64,000 nt of DNA from Limnomonas spitsbergensis (GCA_037349105.1 JAYJMM010000114.1:4517501-4581500), one strand, 5' to 3'. Numbered from the stretch's first letter, positions 48,031-59,221 are shown. The notes: generated by a model not told the origin, from the letters alone. Numbers and translations: made by a program.

Positions 48031-49125
48031 CAGCAGCAGCGTGCGTCGCCAGCCTCAAGAACCCTACTCAAGGCTGAGTTTCTGGCTCTGCTGCTGATTG
48101 CTGCTGAGCAGTGCGTGAGATGCGTGTGCCAGAAGGCGTGCACCTTGTAGTCCTTGCTTGGATTGCTTAAAAAAGGCCGGAAGCTCGACAAATTGAAGGT
48201 GAGGCACTGAGGCCGGGCGATGGATAGGATGACTTCAGTCACGGGAGGGGACGGAAGTAAATTAGCCAGCAGTGTGGCATCGTTACGGTGGGCTGGGCGG
48301 GATGACTTGGATTATCTATCATCAGCCCTCTCCGGGCAGAAACCGGTTGTCGCCTCGATCAAATCAGACATAGCAGGGACAACCAACTACCCAACCATCA
48401 GCGGCCCCCCTGCCCCCTGGCACGGCTGGCACGGCTTGGATCATGGATGTACGTCAGATCTCAACTGATCCATTCAAATTCTGATTGACGAGCTTCCCAA
48501 ACAAACGCTACTGTTCAGCGAGCGGCATGCTTGGTCTGGGTGCTCAAATTATGCATTTAGCTGTACATGTCGTCGCCATTCTTCACAGAGCTTCGGAGCA
48601 CACCGTAATTCATGGGCTTGGTTCGAGACACGCTTTGTTACAGCTTAGCCGCTAAGCCGGCCAGGCGTGGCCAGGTTGCCAGTTAATGCTGTGGGTCATA
48701 CCATAGTAAATTAGAAGATGGTGGTGCCTTTACAAGCGCTGTCAATTGTACCTTAAATTCTGATGTTTTGCATGGCTCTTTCCCGCTATGTCAATGGACC
48801 CTTTACGAACAAACTAAGGTTTTATTTCTCCTCAACAGGCCCAGCAAGCCAGCCAGAATCTTGTCTACCGTGCTTGTCAAATTGGCAAGCCAGACCAATG
48901 TTCCCCAAGATGGACCAATCCGTTTTAGGACCGATCTGTGTTGCACTAATGACTTGCTCCTGCTGTTGTTTCTGCATAGAAGCAAGTAGAGTTGGCGGCG
49001 CATCCAAGTTGGCTGATGTATTCATGGAGGAGGGCGACACAGCATGGCAGCCCAGGCACCAGGCGGCAGGGATTATAACCAGTGCTTGCTACTCGATGCG
49101 CACCCACGCGGCCGAGCATTCTCAG
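48031..49125. other. Region upstream of the big gene, nothing recognised
   Basis: Non-repetitive DNA between the putative start at 48,030 and the first LINE stub. It probably holds the promoter, but I see no clear motif. A plus open frame at 48,763-49,143 is not recognisable. Confidence 0.4.
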
Positions 49126-49127
49126 CA

Positions 49128-49440
49128 TGGCCCAGAGGTGTAATATCATTGACTTAGTATGCACCAGACCACGTCTGTGGTCGGGGGTCACCGTTGGGCC
49201 GATGGGGAACCAGCAGGCACTGGCCTAGCCGGATACTGTGGGTGGCTGAAGTCAAGGGCTAGGATCTGGACGGCCTGGGGTTTCTTCAAACTTCCTTTAC
49301 TTTTGGGGATTGTATTTTTTCTTCTCCTATTTCCTTCTGTTCCTTTCCGTTCTCCTCCAGCCTTTAGTTTTTCCCCTGCCGACCAGACAGGCCTTTGCAG
49401 CATGGCCCAGAGGTTTAATGTCATTGACATATCCCAATGT
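49128..49440 (+). mobile_element. Two LINE 3'-end stubs, plus orientation
   Basis: Each ends CATGGCCCAGAGGT(G/T)TAAT then ATCATTGAC or GTCATTGAC. The second carries the polypyrimidine 3' UTR (from about 49,300) with TTTTTCCCCTGCCGACCAGA. Confidence 0.75.
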
Positions 49441-49499
49441 GTGAACCCCCCAGATACGCCGTCAGCAAGTCCCAGTGCATGCTGTCATGCACAACGATT

Positions 49500-50000
49500 T
49501 TCGAAGCTCCCTCATGCCCCCCCAGCTGGCCCTCAACCTTGATTGCGTACTGCTCCCTGCCCTCATGACCCCCCCGGCTGGATCTGCAACTACCTCTTGA
49601 CTTTCCAGCTGGCGGCGTAAGTAAGCAGTTTCGCAGCTTGGCGAGGGTCCTGAAGCAAGCTTGATTACATCCTGCTCTGGAAGCAGTGCCACGGTTGGAG
49701 GTGACCTGTGGCCCACACGACATCACTGTAGCTGTCCGCAGGCGCTGCACAGATAGACACCAACCGGATGCGTGAAGGCAGATAATGCCTCGGACACACC
49801 CTGGCGGCCATGCGGCGGACACACTGCAACCAGAGGCATCTGTCCAGACTCCAGAGGCACCTTCCACAGCCTCCCTCATGCTGTCGTTCAGGGGCTGGTA
49901 AGTGCTGCATGATCCCTCTTGACGTGCCTGGCGACTGATTGCAGCAGATATGTGTGAAGCCTGTGGCAGGCAGGGGACAGAGGCAGGAAGAAGTTTGGGA
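49500..50000 (-). pseudogene. LINE reverse transcriptase/C-terminal fragment, minus
   Basis: About 500 bp closely parallel to 57,560-57,900: shared GCAGGCGCTGCA.AGATAGAC, CCAACCGGATGCGTG.AGGCA and GCGGCCATGCGGCGGACAC. Broken by frame shifts; a 5'-truncated, decayed copy. Confidence 0.85.
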
Positions 50001-50804
50001 TGGAGTCGGTGACCGTCGGTGAGTCGGTGATCCCAGTAACCACCCGAACAAAGCTCCTGCCTTCCTAAACCATTCCTTAACCCTGAACCCTTCACCCTAC
50101 ACCCACCCCATGTAACCGCATCGCGTGACCGCGATGAGCATAGATAGATGCTCGATGGCTGCGTACGGGGAAAACCCAACCCAGTAGGGACCGCCGAGGT
50201 AAGGGAGGGACCCAGGCCATGCGTGCTGCAAGCAACTCTAGCCCCTTTGAAACAGGCCAAAGGCTTACAACTAGCTCTAGGCTAAGATGACAGCCCATTG
50301 GGTGGGTACATTAAAAGTGTGGCAGCAATCCTGGGCATTTGGAGCAGCGGGACAGGAGGACTGAAGTGGCAGAGATGGCCGCCGCCTGCCCCGTTCGAAT
50401 GTAGCGTGAGCGATGCTCTGTGAAGAACAGCAGGACATGCAAGGGCTTCTTGTCAGGGGCATGCGTATTCAAGGTACGGTGGGCATGGAAATGGCTCACG
50501 TGGCGTTTTCTACCGGAGCCTGTGGCTATTGCATGGCTGCTATTGGAATTCTCCCATGGGGCAGTCATTTACTGTGAAAACTGCTCCCATGGTGAAGTCA
50601 TGCACCGGTAACTCGTATATCCCAGGCTAAACGGGAACTGGGCTCAGTCAGTGGCAGTCTCTATGAGAGGGAGCAAAGGTTGCCAGCCTTCAGCCTCGTA
50701 TCATAATGCTGTTTGCAGTCCACTTTGAGGATGACAGGGCGACTCTTTGTGTCGGTAGCTAAGGTTCGGGTCCGAGCCTGTATTACTGTTACCTGCCCAC
50801 ATGG

Positions 50805-50850
50805 CCGAGCCTTTTGAGCATGGCCCAGAGATGTGACGTCAGTGACTGTA
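50805..50850 (+). mobile_element. LINE 3'-end stub
   Basis: GCCGAGCCTTTTGAGCATGG then CCCAGAGATGTGACGTCAGTG; very short 5'-truncated copy. Confidence 0.7.
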
Positions 50851-51519
50851 ACCTGCATTCCACAATCCACACAAGATTTGAAAAATTCATACCGGGTACA
50901 ATCCGGGGACAAGGTCCTTCTTAATTCCTTCAGGGATATATTGGATTCTGACCTCAACATCCCCGTCAATATCCCATCCTGGAGACAACTTCCATTCAGT
51001 TCAGTCAAACAGCCCTTGGTCCAGCTCCGAATGAGACAGCATTTGTCTGTTTTCTTAGTACCGTAGATCAGAGTTCTGAATCCTTTTTGTGCATTCACAT
51101 GGCTTCTGTTCAGGCATTAAGTTATGTCATTCATGGCTTGTGCCATGCACGGCTGTGTTTGTAGATGCCTCCTTAGACATATGACAAGCCCTGTAAAGGC
51201 CAGATGGAACAATCATCTCAGCCAAGGTCAGCCTAAATCAGCCTGGGGAAGACAAATTTGAAGTCCCAGGGTGAATCACCTCACGAACTTAAGATTCAGC
51301 AGTAAGGGGAGCCATTCCTCTAAAGCTAGACAGCATCTCAAGCAAGCACAGCAAGCGAAAATAAACAATGCTCTTGTTGATAGCGTTTTGACGTTTGGCT
51401 ATGGGTATCATTTCAAGCCTCGGCTGCAAGCTCGACTGCAAACCCATATCCGTCTTTGGGGCCTGCCATTGGGAATAAAGTCATTCCCTGATAGCCCTAC
51501 GACACAACATTTTGAGGTG

Positions 51520-52921
51520 ATGACCCTGCCGTTAAGTCGAATGTCAGACCTGCATTATCGTATGGCCCCTTATACTGCCCCCCCTGGTACATTTCATGAG
51601 CCCTTTGCATATCCTGCCAGCTCCTCTATGCCTCCTCCTTGGGTCGGCATGCAGCAAGGCCAGGGACGATGGCAGCAGCAGGGAGGCGCTAGAAGAGAAG
51701 CCCCAGGGCGACACGGACCCAGGAGGAAGCAGATGAAGAACAAGAAGAAGAAGCCTCAGTCAGGACAAGATCAACCTAGTTTGTCCTCGCTGCAACGAGA
51801 AAATAAAGCCCGTACCAAGAAACATTTCTATCGAGGTAGATTCCGCAAAGGCCCCACATGCTTCTCCCGCCCTGGGAACGCGCGCAAAGATGTTGGCAGG
51901 CAGCTGACACCCTATTCCTCATGGTCACCTTTCCAAGGTCAAGGGGGGACGCCTGGGCTTTGGATAGCACCAGAGGCTCCAAGTCATTCACAGACCTACG
52001 TCTTCCCTTCGCCAGCACCAGGTATGTGTATCTTCTTACCTTCCCTGTTATCGAATCGAATTCCACTGGCTGTCTTAACAATGCCTAGCACTTCTGTCTA
52101 CTGCTGCTGATATGATCACCTTGTTCTGGTATTCAGGCTCGTCACGCGCAGTCCCGTCGTCCCCTGCCCTTGGACTGCACCACTCTACCCCTACTACAGA
52201 TTTCGCTGAAAAGGGGTACTGGAGGAATGGATATGGCTCAGGCGTTGGGCAGGAGGCAGCCGAGGCAGGGGCAGCTGCAGGTAATTATAATTCTCGACGC
52301 AGGCTTCTGCCAAGTTGGCTTTGCCTTTGGCGCACTTGAAATTCGCTTGTAAATTTGATGACCTGAGGCTTGTGTCCTGTCCAGCATCTTCCTGTTTCCT
52401 GCATGAATGATTCCTTACCTGCTGCCCCCTTCAACTCTCCAGGCATCGATATGTTCGGCACAAATGTGGGCCTTGTGGAAGGCTATGATACGATCGCCGC
52501 GGATGAATCGACATCGGACGAAGATCTGGACCCCTACGGTTTTTTCGGCCTAGAGGACGAGCCTGCTGGAAGCGGGGCAGGACCAGGTGGTAATGCCCCA
52601 GGTACCGAATCAGCAAGCTCGCTGAAACGTTTAGACGAGCAGGCAGCTTACATCTGCCAGCTTGAGGAAACGAATTTGAAGCTGCAGGAAAAGATCTGGC
52701 TTCTGCAGAATCGAGTTGCTGAGCTGGAGCAGCCCCTGGATCGGGGCAGCAGGCAGGCAGAAGAAGCTGGCGGCACCTCCGAGCAGCAGACTACAGATGA
52801 CGAAGGCCCGCAACTTCGTCAGCAGCGAAACGATGAAGGTGTCAGTGCTACCGATCGCTCCAACGGCGAAGGCCCGAGCCACGAACACGCTGGCAGTCCT
52901 GCGACCAGCATGGCGGAATGA
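51520..52921 (+). CDS. Three-exon gene, basic/low-complexity protein with C-terminal coiled coil
   Basis: Exons 51,520-52,021 (donor GTATGT), 52,137-52,280 (TTCAG; donor GTAATT) and 52,443-52,921 (TCCAG; stop TGA) join in phase to 374 codons. N-terminal part is Pro/Gln-rich, then basic (KQMKNKKKKPQ, KKHFYRGRFRKG), a linker, IDMFGTNVGLVEGYDTIAAD acidic region, and coiled coil AAYICQLEETNLKLQEKIWL. The frame is open further upstream, so the start is uncertain (Met at 51,541 or 51,562 also possible). Function unknown; the basic region suggests nucleic-acid or nuclear role (inference). Divergent to the big gene. Confidence 0.68.
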
Positions 52922-54640
52922 GGCGCTATCTGACAGTGTTGTACAAGTAATTGCTCATGCATGCATGCATGCATGAACTGTGTATGTGTCTCTTTCCCTG
53001 TGCCTGCCCAAGTGCGCGCATGCGAGCATCTATTTGCCAGAGGCCCCATACGCCTTAGCATGCGCAGTTAATCTTATCGGCTGATGGCTGGCGACAAGAG
53101 CTGCTCCTTCCAGAGGGCGGTCTCGCAAGAGCGAGGGCCGAGGCTTCCTCGTCACGAATTTCGTCGCTCCCCCCTGGTGAGACCTTATTAGCCTCATCTC
53201 GGCCTCCTGCCTTGCTCTGGCGAAAAGGGACTCCGTTCTGTGAGGAATGTTGGAAAATCAGGGAGCCAGAGGGTGTGCCTGGCATAGTGTTTAGGGCTGA
53301 AAAGTAGTGCAGGCCCCTGGTTTGAGAATGTCCTTGCACCCTCGACCCATGAAGCCACACTTCTTTGTCTCACCACCTCTTGGTCTGTGGTGTGAATCCT
53401 TTTGTTTGAACAGCGATCGGGCCCTCGAGCGAGCGAGCGCCCCCCGGCTGCCTCTCCCTCCCCTCGACGATGCTGCAAGGCATGGTGAGGAGGGTAGTGT
53501 GTTGGTGCGACTCTTGCTGCTTGGATTCTGTGTCAACTGGGGAAATTCTTCTAATACATCTGATTACAGCCTGGATAAATAGTTAAAATATGTCTGAATT
53601 ATGTTCAGTTGACAAAGCTATGAACACTGATCTGTGGCTTGCATGTTTCTACTAGGCACAAGTGCCTCACTGTATTTAATTTCAGGAAACAAATAAACAG
53701 CATGGCACAGGTGTCTGGGTTAGCTTGCTGTGAGAGTTGTTTAAGTGTTGGACAGCGTCCCGCCTCTCACGAGGAGGCCTAGATTACTTGTGTCTCAACT
53801 TCAGAGACGGCAGTCCTGTTGAAATCTTGTCTTGCTCAGCTTGCGACAGGTGGGGCAACTGAGGATTAGATGTTGCATTGTCTGAATTTGCCAGTGCAAG
53901 ACTGCCAGCTTTTCCATCTGCATCATGCAGCCTGGAATGTAATCAGCGGTCAAGTCGATCGCCGCTGGCCTGCCTTTTTCGCAATTAGGGAACACATGCT
54001 AGCATAGGATTGATGGATTGTGTACATAATTGGCTTGGTGGCTGTGTGAATCACTCTTGTAGCAAACATCCAGAAGAAGCCATTATTTTTTCTTCAGCTG
54101 CAGGGCCTGCCCTGTATTTCATCTCACCAGTCTGTTTTGTTCTGTATACAACAAAAAATCGGTTGTGCATAACTTTGTTTCTGCGAATGCCCGTTCAGAT
54201 TTGGCTGCCATTTTGTGCTAGAATAAGGTCTGCTGTTGAATATTAATGTGCCAGAGCCTTGATCATCCTCCTCTGACAACACAACACATCCACCTGCATT
54301 CTGCACCGCTAGATGGTAGTGTCATTGCATATCAAGAACGTTACACCTCAAGGCCCTGCTGAAAAGTCTGGGACCACAGCAGTGAAGTGAGAGAGAAAGG
54401 TAGAGCAGCTTGCTACCAGGCCCTGCTATTGCAAAGCATTTAATACTGAAATGGCTGCTTACTAGCCAAGATGGTGGTGGTGGCGATGGATATGAAGGAA
54501 ATGTGGATTTAGAAAACACGGATGCAAGTTAGACATGCTGGTACCGGACACTGGATTGTTAGATCCCTCCACTCTCCTCGGCCATACATTTCTAGATGAT
54601 ATTGGTCTCTGCCCTGAGGACCCCAAGCCAGCCGCCTGGC
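52922..54640. other. Downstream region, no gene recognised
   Basis: Contains a short CATGCATGCATGCATG run at 52,959 and a possible LINE 3' stub at 54,338-54,362 (ACGTTACACCTCAAGGCCCT). Otherwise unique sequence. Confidence 0.4.
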
Positions 54641-54664
54641 AAGGAGAGGTTAAACGGACATCAG

Positions 54665-54900
54665 ACATTCAACAACATTGTACCTCTGGGCCAGCTCAAA
54701 GCTCGGCCGCGTGGGCGCCCAACTGTTCAGAGGGGAGTAAAGGAGCAAGTAAAAGGAAGAGAGGGGGAAAGGAACAAAAGGAGAGGCCGCGAAGGCGAAC
54801 AAGACCAAGTCCATCACCCGAATTCCACTAGAGACTAGCCCTCAACAAAGCCTCTAAGGAAAGTCAAGGAAAGCAAGCATATCCCACCCCTGCTTGGCTG
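54665..54900 (-). mobile_element. LINE 3' end, truncated, minus
   Basis: TGTACCTCTGGGCCAGCTCA, then GGCCGCGTGGGCGCCCAAC and TGTTCAGAGGGGAGTAAAGG, matching the 3' UTR copies at 55,950 and 60,228. Confidence 0.85.
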
Positions 54901-55194
54901 CGAGGGCGCTCCACTGATCATAAGGGAGAAGAGAAGAAACTAAAAAGGGGGTAAACAACAAAAAAGCTAAAAGAGATGCCCGGAAAGGCCAACGACAGTC
55001 AAGTGAGGACTTCAAAATCCCCAGCCCCTCAAAAAGCAATCCAGTCGCCACATCTACCTTCTAAGCTAAGACATGAAAATCTGTTCGTACCCCGTACTGC
55101 CCATGACAGAGCCAACTGGGGTCTTGCCTTCCCTGGTGTCCGGGGGCCTTCTCTGTAAGACCGATAGCACTGGAAACAAGCAAGCCAATGACAA

Positions 55195-55950
55195 GTACCT
55201 CTGGACCCTGGTCAAGAAGGCTCGGCCACGCGGGCGCCCAACTACTAAGATGGGAGAAGAGATTAGGCTAAAAGGAGTTGAGGAGGGGGGAGGAGGGAAC
55301 AAAGGAAAGGCCAGAAGCAAGCATGTCAATGACGGTACACCTCTGGGCCCTGAGACCTCCTGGTCAGAAGCTCGCCCCGTGGCTGACAAAGGCCCGATAA
55401 GTACCAACCTAGACCTGCCACAATTGGGCCCTCGACCAGACGCCAAAGGAACGTACGGCATGTCAAAGGTTTACCCCAGCCTCTGAAAGATCTACGCCTC
55501 AGCGATATCAAGCATTTTTTACAAAATATAGCCAGGTAGGGTATCCCACTCATGCCTGGTTTTACATTATTTCTCCCATCTGAACAGTTGGGCGCCCACG
55601 CGACCAAGCCTTCTTGTCCATGGCCCAGAGGTGCAACGTCATTGACCCATGCCTGCCCCGGCACGATCGCGGAAGTCTGTGGCACCGTCTGTGGGGCCTG
55701 CCCATCCCATGTCCCTTTGCTTTTCCTGGACGGTGGGGCATTGGAAGCAAGCAAGTGGGGCGTCCTTCCCATGCTCGCAGGCTCCCCCTGGCTAGATCAC
55801 CGGGCTCCGTGTTCCTGCCCCCCTCACGTAGGAGGGGGGCATGGCTGCACCATCGTCCAGGCTGTGCATGGCACCTGGGCTTGAGCCCAGTCATCCCATA
55901 CCAGCCCCATGCAGCCAAGCGTTCAGCAGGGCTCAGCGGGTCGAATACGT
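55195..55950 (-). mobile_element. Nested LINE fragments, minus, with a plus-strand stub inside
   Basis: A minus 3' UTR piece (55,195-55,560) contains another stub start at 55,323 (TCAATGACGGTACACCTCTG). A plus-orientation stub lies at 55,575-55,655. C-terminal coding homology (GGGGCCTGCCCATCCCAT..GGGCATTGGAAGCA) continues to about 55,930. Confidence 0.75.
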
Positions 55951-56302
55951 TACACCTCTGGGCCCGCTCAAAGCTCGGCCGCGTGGGCGCCCAACTGTTC
56001 AGAAGGGAGTAAAGAAGGAACTAAAAGGAAGAGAGGGGGAGAGGAACAAAAGGAGAGGCCGGGAAGGCAAAGAAGACCAAGTTTAACACCTGAGTTCCAC
56101 TAGAGACCAGCCCTCAACAAAGCCTTTGAGAAAAGAAAAGTCCACCAAAGCAAGCGTAGGGCCCAGCGGGTATGCACCATTCTAAACATGCTCGCGGTCT
56201 CCCCTAGCCCAGCACTGCTGACAGGAGCATGCTTCACGCAACTGACCGCTGCGCCGTCCTCTGGTGTCGGCCGTTTCAATTGCGCCGAGCTGCACCGGGA
56301 AG
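55945..56302 (-). pseudogene. 5'-truncated LINE copy ending in C-terminal zinc-knuckle region
   Basis: 3' end TACGTTACACCTCTGGGCCC at the left; minus-strand coding remnant reads ETADTRGRRSGQ and CSCQQCWARGDREHV, matching the C-terminal finger of the long copy at 57,000-57,110. It breaks off exactly where organelle-like sequence begins. Confidence 0.85.
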
Positions 56303-56515
56303 TTTGTACACCCATGAGTATTGAAAACATTTCTAACGTTAGAGTTAATTGGCGCACAGTTTATAAACTTACTCAACACTGCTGCATCTGTGGTTCACGT
56401 GGTTCTATCCAATATCATCACGTAAAACATATTAGAAGAGGTAAAGTTACTGGTTTCCTACAAGTTATGAAACAACTAAACAGAAAACAAATCCCTACTT
56501 GTCCACCTTTTGATT
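56303..56515 (+). pseudogene. Organellar group II intron maturase fragment (HNH region) in nuclear DNA
   Basis: AT-rich insert encoding SIENISNVRVNWRTVYKLTQ, HCCICGSRGSIQYHHVKHI and FLQVMKQLNRKQIPTC. This is the C-terminal X/HNH part of a group II intron-encoded reverse transcriptase typical of algal plastid or mitochondrial introns. The terminal C..CH..IH is missing because the fragment ends right after IPTC. Base and codon use (TTA, ATT, AAA) contrast with the GC-rich surroundings, so it is a NUMT or NUPT. Confidence 0.85.
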
Positions 56516-56519
56516 AACC

Positions 56520-56634
56520 TTAAATTAATTTATTGCTGTCTATACCTTTCCTTTCTGCTGTAGCCTTAACTTTTTCCCCTCCCGACCAGACAGTTGGGCG
56601 CCCATGCGGCCGAGCCTTTGCGGCATGGCCTAGA
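56520..56634 (+). mobile_element. LINE 3'-end stub, plus, tail-to-tail with the long copy
   Basis: Polypyrimidine tract, CCCGACCAGACAGTTGGGCG, GGCCGAGCCTTTGCGGCATG and AGAGGTCAATGAC. It abuts the 3' end of the minus-strand copy that starts at 56,637. Confidence 0.8.
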
Positions 56635-56877
56635 GGTCAATGACATAACACCTCTGGCCCTGCTCAAAAAGGCTCGGCCGCGTGGGCGCCCAACTGTCCC
56701 GTTGGAAGAAAGAAACTGTAGGTAAGAGTGAAAGAAGGAGAAGGAGAAAGAAATACCCCCCCAAAAAGGAAAAGGCAGCCCGACGTATCTTAGCCCCTCT
56801 CAAGCCTTATCCCCAAGACGGCAAAGAAAAGCAACGAATCTAGGCCTGAACGAAGCGTACAACGTCCTCAACAAAAG

Positions 56878-57492
56878 TCAGAGCCTCCCATCCAAGCCTG
56901 CCCCGGTACAACTGTTGAAAGTCTTTGGCGCCCTCCGGGGGGCCTGCCCAACCTCTGTCCCTAACCTCTCCTTCATGCTAGGGCATTGGAAGCAGACATG
57001 CAGCACATCCTCCACATGCTCGCCATCTCCCCTTGCCCAACACCGCTGGCAGCACCATCCGTCACGCTGCTGACCGCTGCGCCGTCCTCGAGTGTCAGCC
57101 GTGCTGACGGTGCCGAGCCGCAGCCTTAAGTTCGTGCGCACGCAAGCACACTCCCTTCGACTGGTGCGGCCCCTGGCCTGCGCCAACACGGCGCCCGCCA
57201 TAGACTGAAACCAGGTGCGGTAGGCCGCCGTAGACCTGTGTTCAGTGGCAGGATCTCTGGGGTCCCCTCTGCCAGCTGCATCCAGCTGCGCCCGCTCGTA
57301 TACTGCATCAACTAGTGCTAGCACCTCTGGGACAGGTAGCAGCTGCAGGTCAGTCGCTGTCTGATGCAGTTTTGGGATTGCTGATCCCAGATCCAGCTCC
57401 TCCAAAGCACCTAGCAATTCCCTGGACCAAATGCGCCCCCCGGTGCCTTGTCTGACAGCGAGCTCCATGTCGGCCACCATGGCTGCAGCCAT
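56878..57492 (-). CDS. LINE C-terminal domain with zinc knuckle
   Basis: 204-codon block beginning MAAAMVADMELAVRQGTGGR. It ends with CCQRCWARGDGEHVEDVLHV and CFQCPSMKERLG, a C-x2-C...H...C finger common at LINE C-termini. Frame-shifted relative to the RT block. Confidence 0.75.
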   Translation of the reverse strand: MAAAMVADMELAVRQGTGGRIWSRELLGALEELDLGSAIPKLHQTATDLQLLPVPEVLALVDAVYERAQLDAAGRGDPRDPATEHRSTAAYRTWFQSMAGAVLAQARGRTSRRECACVRTNLRLRLGTVSTADTRGRRSGQQRDGWCCQRCWARGDGEHVEDVLHVCFQCPSMKERLGTEVGQAPRRAPKTFNSCTGAGLDGRL

Positions 57493-57577
57493 GAGTGGAT
57501 TTTCTTGCTGTGCTACTGGTGCGACCGCGGCGCTGTAGAAGCGAAGTACAGGCTGCCACCAACAACGCTGTACCGGC

Positions 57578-58363
57578 TCACGGCTGTATCTGCAGCTCCC
57601 TCATGACCCCCCAGCTGGCAGCGGACGGAGGTAGCCCTGCAACATGGCGCAGATGCTGGAGGAAGCTGGACTGCATCTTGCTCTTGAGGCAATGCGGCGG
57701 CCTGAGGTGATCGGTGGCCCACACCACATCACCGTGGTTGGCCGCAGGCGCTGCATAGACAGACGCCAACCGGATGCGTGTAGGCAGATGATGCCTGACG
57801 CGCACCTTGGCGGCCATGCGGCGGACACGCTGCAACGCGGTAGCCAAAGGCCCCTCTCTTCCTTGCATGGCCTTCCTCATGCTGCTGCTCTGGTGCTGGA
57901 TGATGCCCAAGAACTTGAATTCTTGGACACGCTTCAGCGCTATCCTATCGGGGCCGTACACGCAAGTATGGGCTGATTGCCGGCGCTGCGCTGCTAAGCG
58001 GCTCCCAAACTCCAACATCTCCGTCTTGCTGACGTTGGCCTGGAGCTGTTTGACCGCCACATATTCATGCAGGGCATCCAGCATGTGCTGCAGCCCTGCC
58101 GGGCTGCTGGTTAGCAGGGAGAGATCATCAGCATATAAGAGGCACCTGGGTTTTCGCCCCGCCCCCAGTACAATGCCCTCCGCTGGGCACTGGGCTGCGA
58201 TCTTGCCCGGCAGATCGCTGATATAGAGACTGAAGAGGAGGGGGCTGAGTGGGCGGCCCTGCTTGATACCTCGGGTGCAAGGCACAGGGCCAGTGCTTTT
58301 TAGCCGTCTGCGAGCATGTAGGCTGCACCTTTGTGGAGCGCTTGCACAGCGCGTAACAGGCAT
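57578..58363 (-). CDS. LINE reverse transcriptase block (motifs B-E)
   Basis: 261-codon open block with GIKQGRPLSPLLFSLYISDL, YADDLSLLTSSPAGLQHML and VSKTEMLEFGSRLAAQ. The YADD aspartates are intact, but the upstream motif A block is in another frame, so this is a fragment of the decayed element. Confidence 0.85.
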   Translation of the reverse strand: MPVTRCASAPQRCSLHARRRLKSTGPVPCTRGIKQGRPLSPLLFSLYISDLPGKIAAQCPAEGIVLGAGRKPRCLLYADDLSLLTSSPAGLQHMLDALHEYVAVKQLQANVSKTEMLEFGSRLAAQRRQSAHTCVYGPDRIALKRVQEFKFLGIIQHQSSSMRKAMQGREGPLATALQRVRRMAAKVRVRHHLPTRIRLASVYAAPAANHGDVVWATDHLRPPHCLKSKMQSSFLQHLRHVAGLPPSAASWGVMRELQIQP

Positions 58364-59221
58364 GAAGGCATGTGAAGCCGCTCAGACAGGTGCTGCCATA
58401 GCTGCTCCTGTGGCACACAGTCACAGGCCTTGGTGAAATCCACAAAGGCCACATGCAGTTTGCCACGCCCTGCAGCTGCCCGCTGCGCATGGACTGCATG
58501 CCTCAATAGAAAATCAGTTTAGGGCGTGCTACGGCGCTGCTGAAAGCCGAACTGTTCAGGAGGGATGTGCGCGTGCATGCGAGCCAACTAATCAGCGACG
58601 GCGGTTAGCATGCTAGCATACAGCTGGTACAGCACACTAGTGATGGCAATGGGCGGGACGGTAGTTACCGGGGTCAAGGGGGTCGCCCTTCTTGTAGATG
58701 GGCTGAATTCTGACAGGCTGCCAGGCACTAGACATTCCCCCCCGCACCGCCATCGAAGTCATCCACTCTTGTAGCATGTCCCTGATGACATGCCGATGCT
58801 CCCCATCGGTGGTGTCGTCTACCAAGGCCAGCTTGATGAAAGGAGCTGCCATGCCATCCAGGCCCGCCGCGGTATGCACTCGTATACGGGAGAAAGCCCG
58901 GTCAAAGCAAGAGGCTAGCTGATCGGTGAACACGCCCATGTCGTCATGCTGCCAGCTGACTGGGGACAGGCTGGGCTGTGGCGCCGTGGCAGAGGGGGGC
59001 GAGATGGCGGTAAACTGCTGCCGCAGGTGAGCCTCCCACCTCTGGGAGGAGACAGCAGTAGTTGGGCATGCATGCCGCCTGTCTTGCAGCTTCTCCCGAT
59101 AGACGCTGTGGTCATGTCGTTGCAGCCTATCCGCTATAGCCGCGGCCATATGGCGCGTGAAATGCCGGCGGCGGCGGCGAGCTGTGGACTTAAACCGCTG
59201 CCTGGCTGTCTTGCGCTCTGG

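Noticed and set aside
49421..50260. 279-codon minus ORF as a gene
   Set aside because: Overlaps a decayed LINE fragment but in a frame that mixes coding and non-coding strands.
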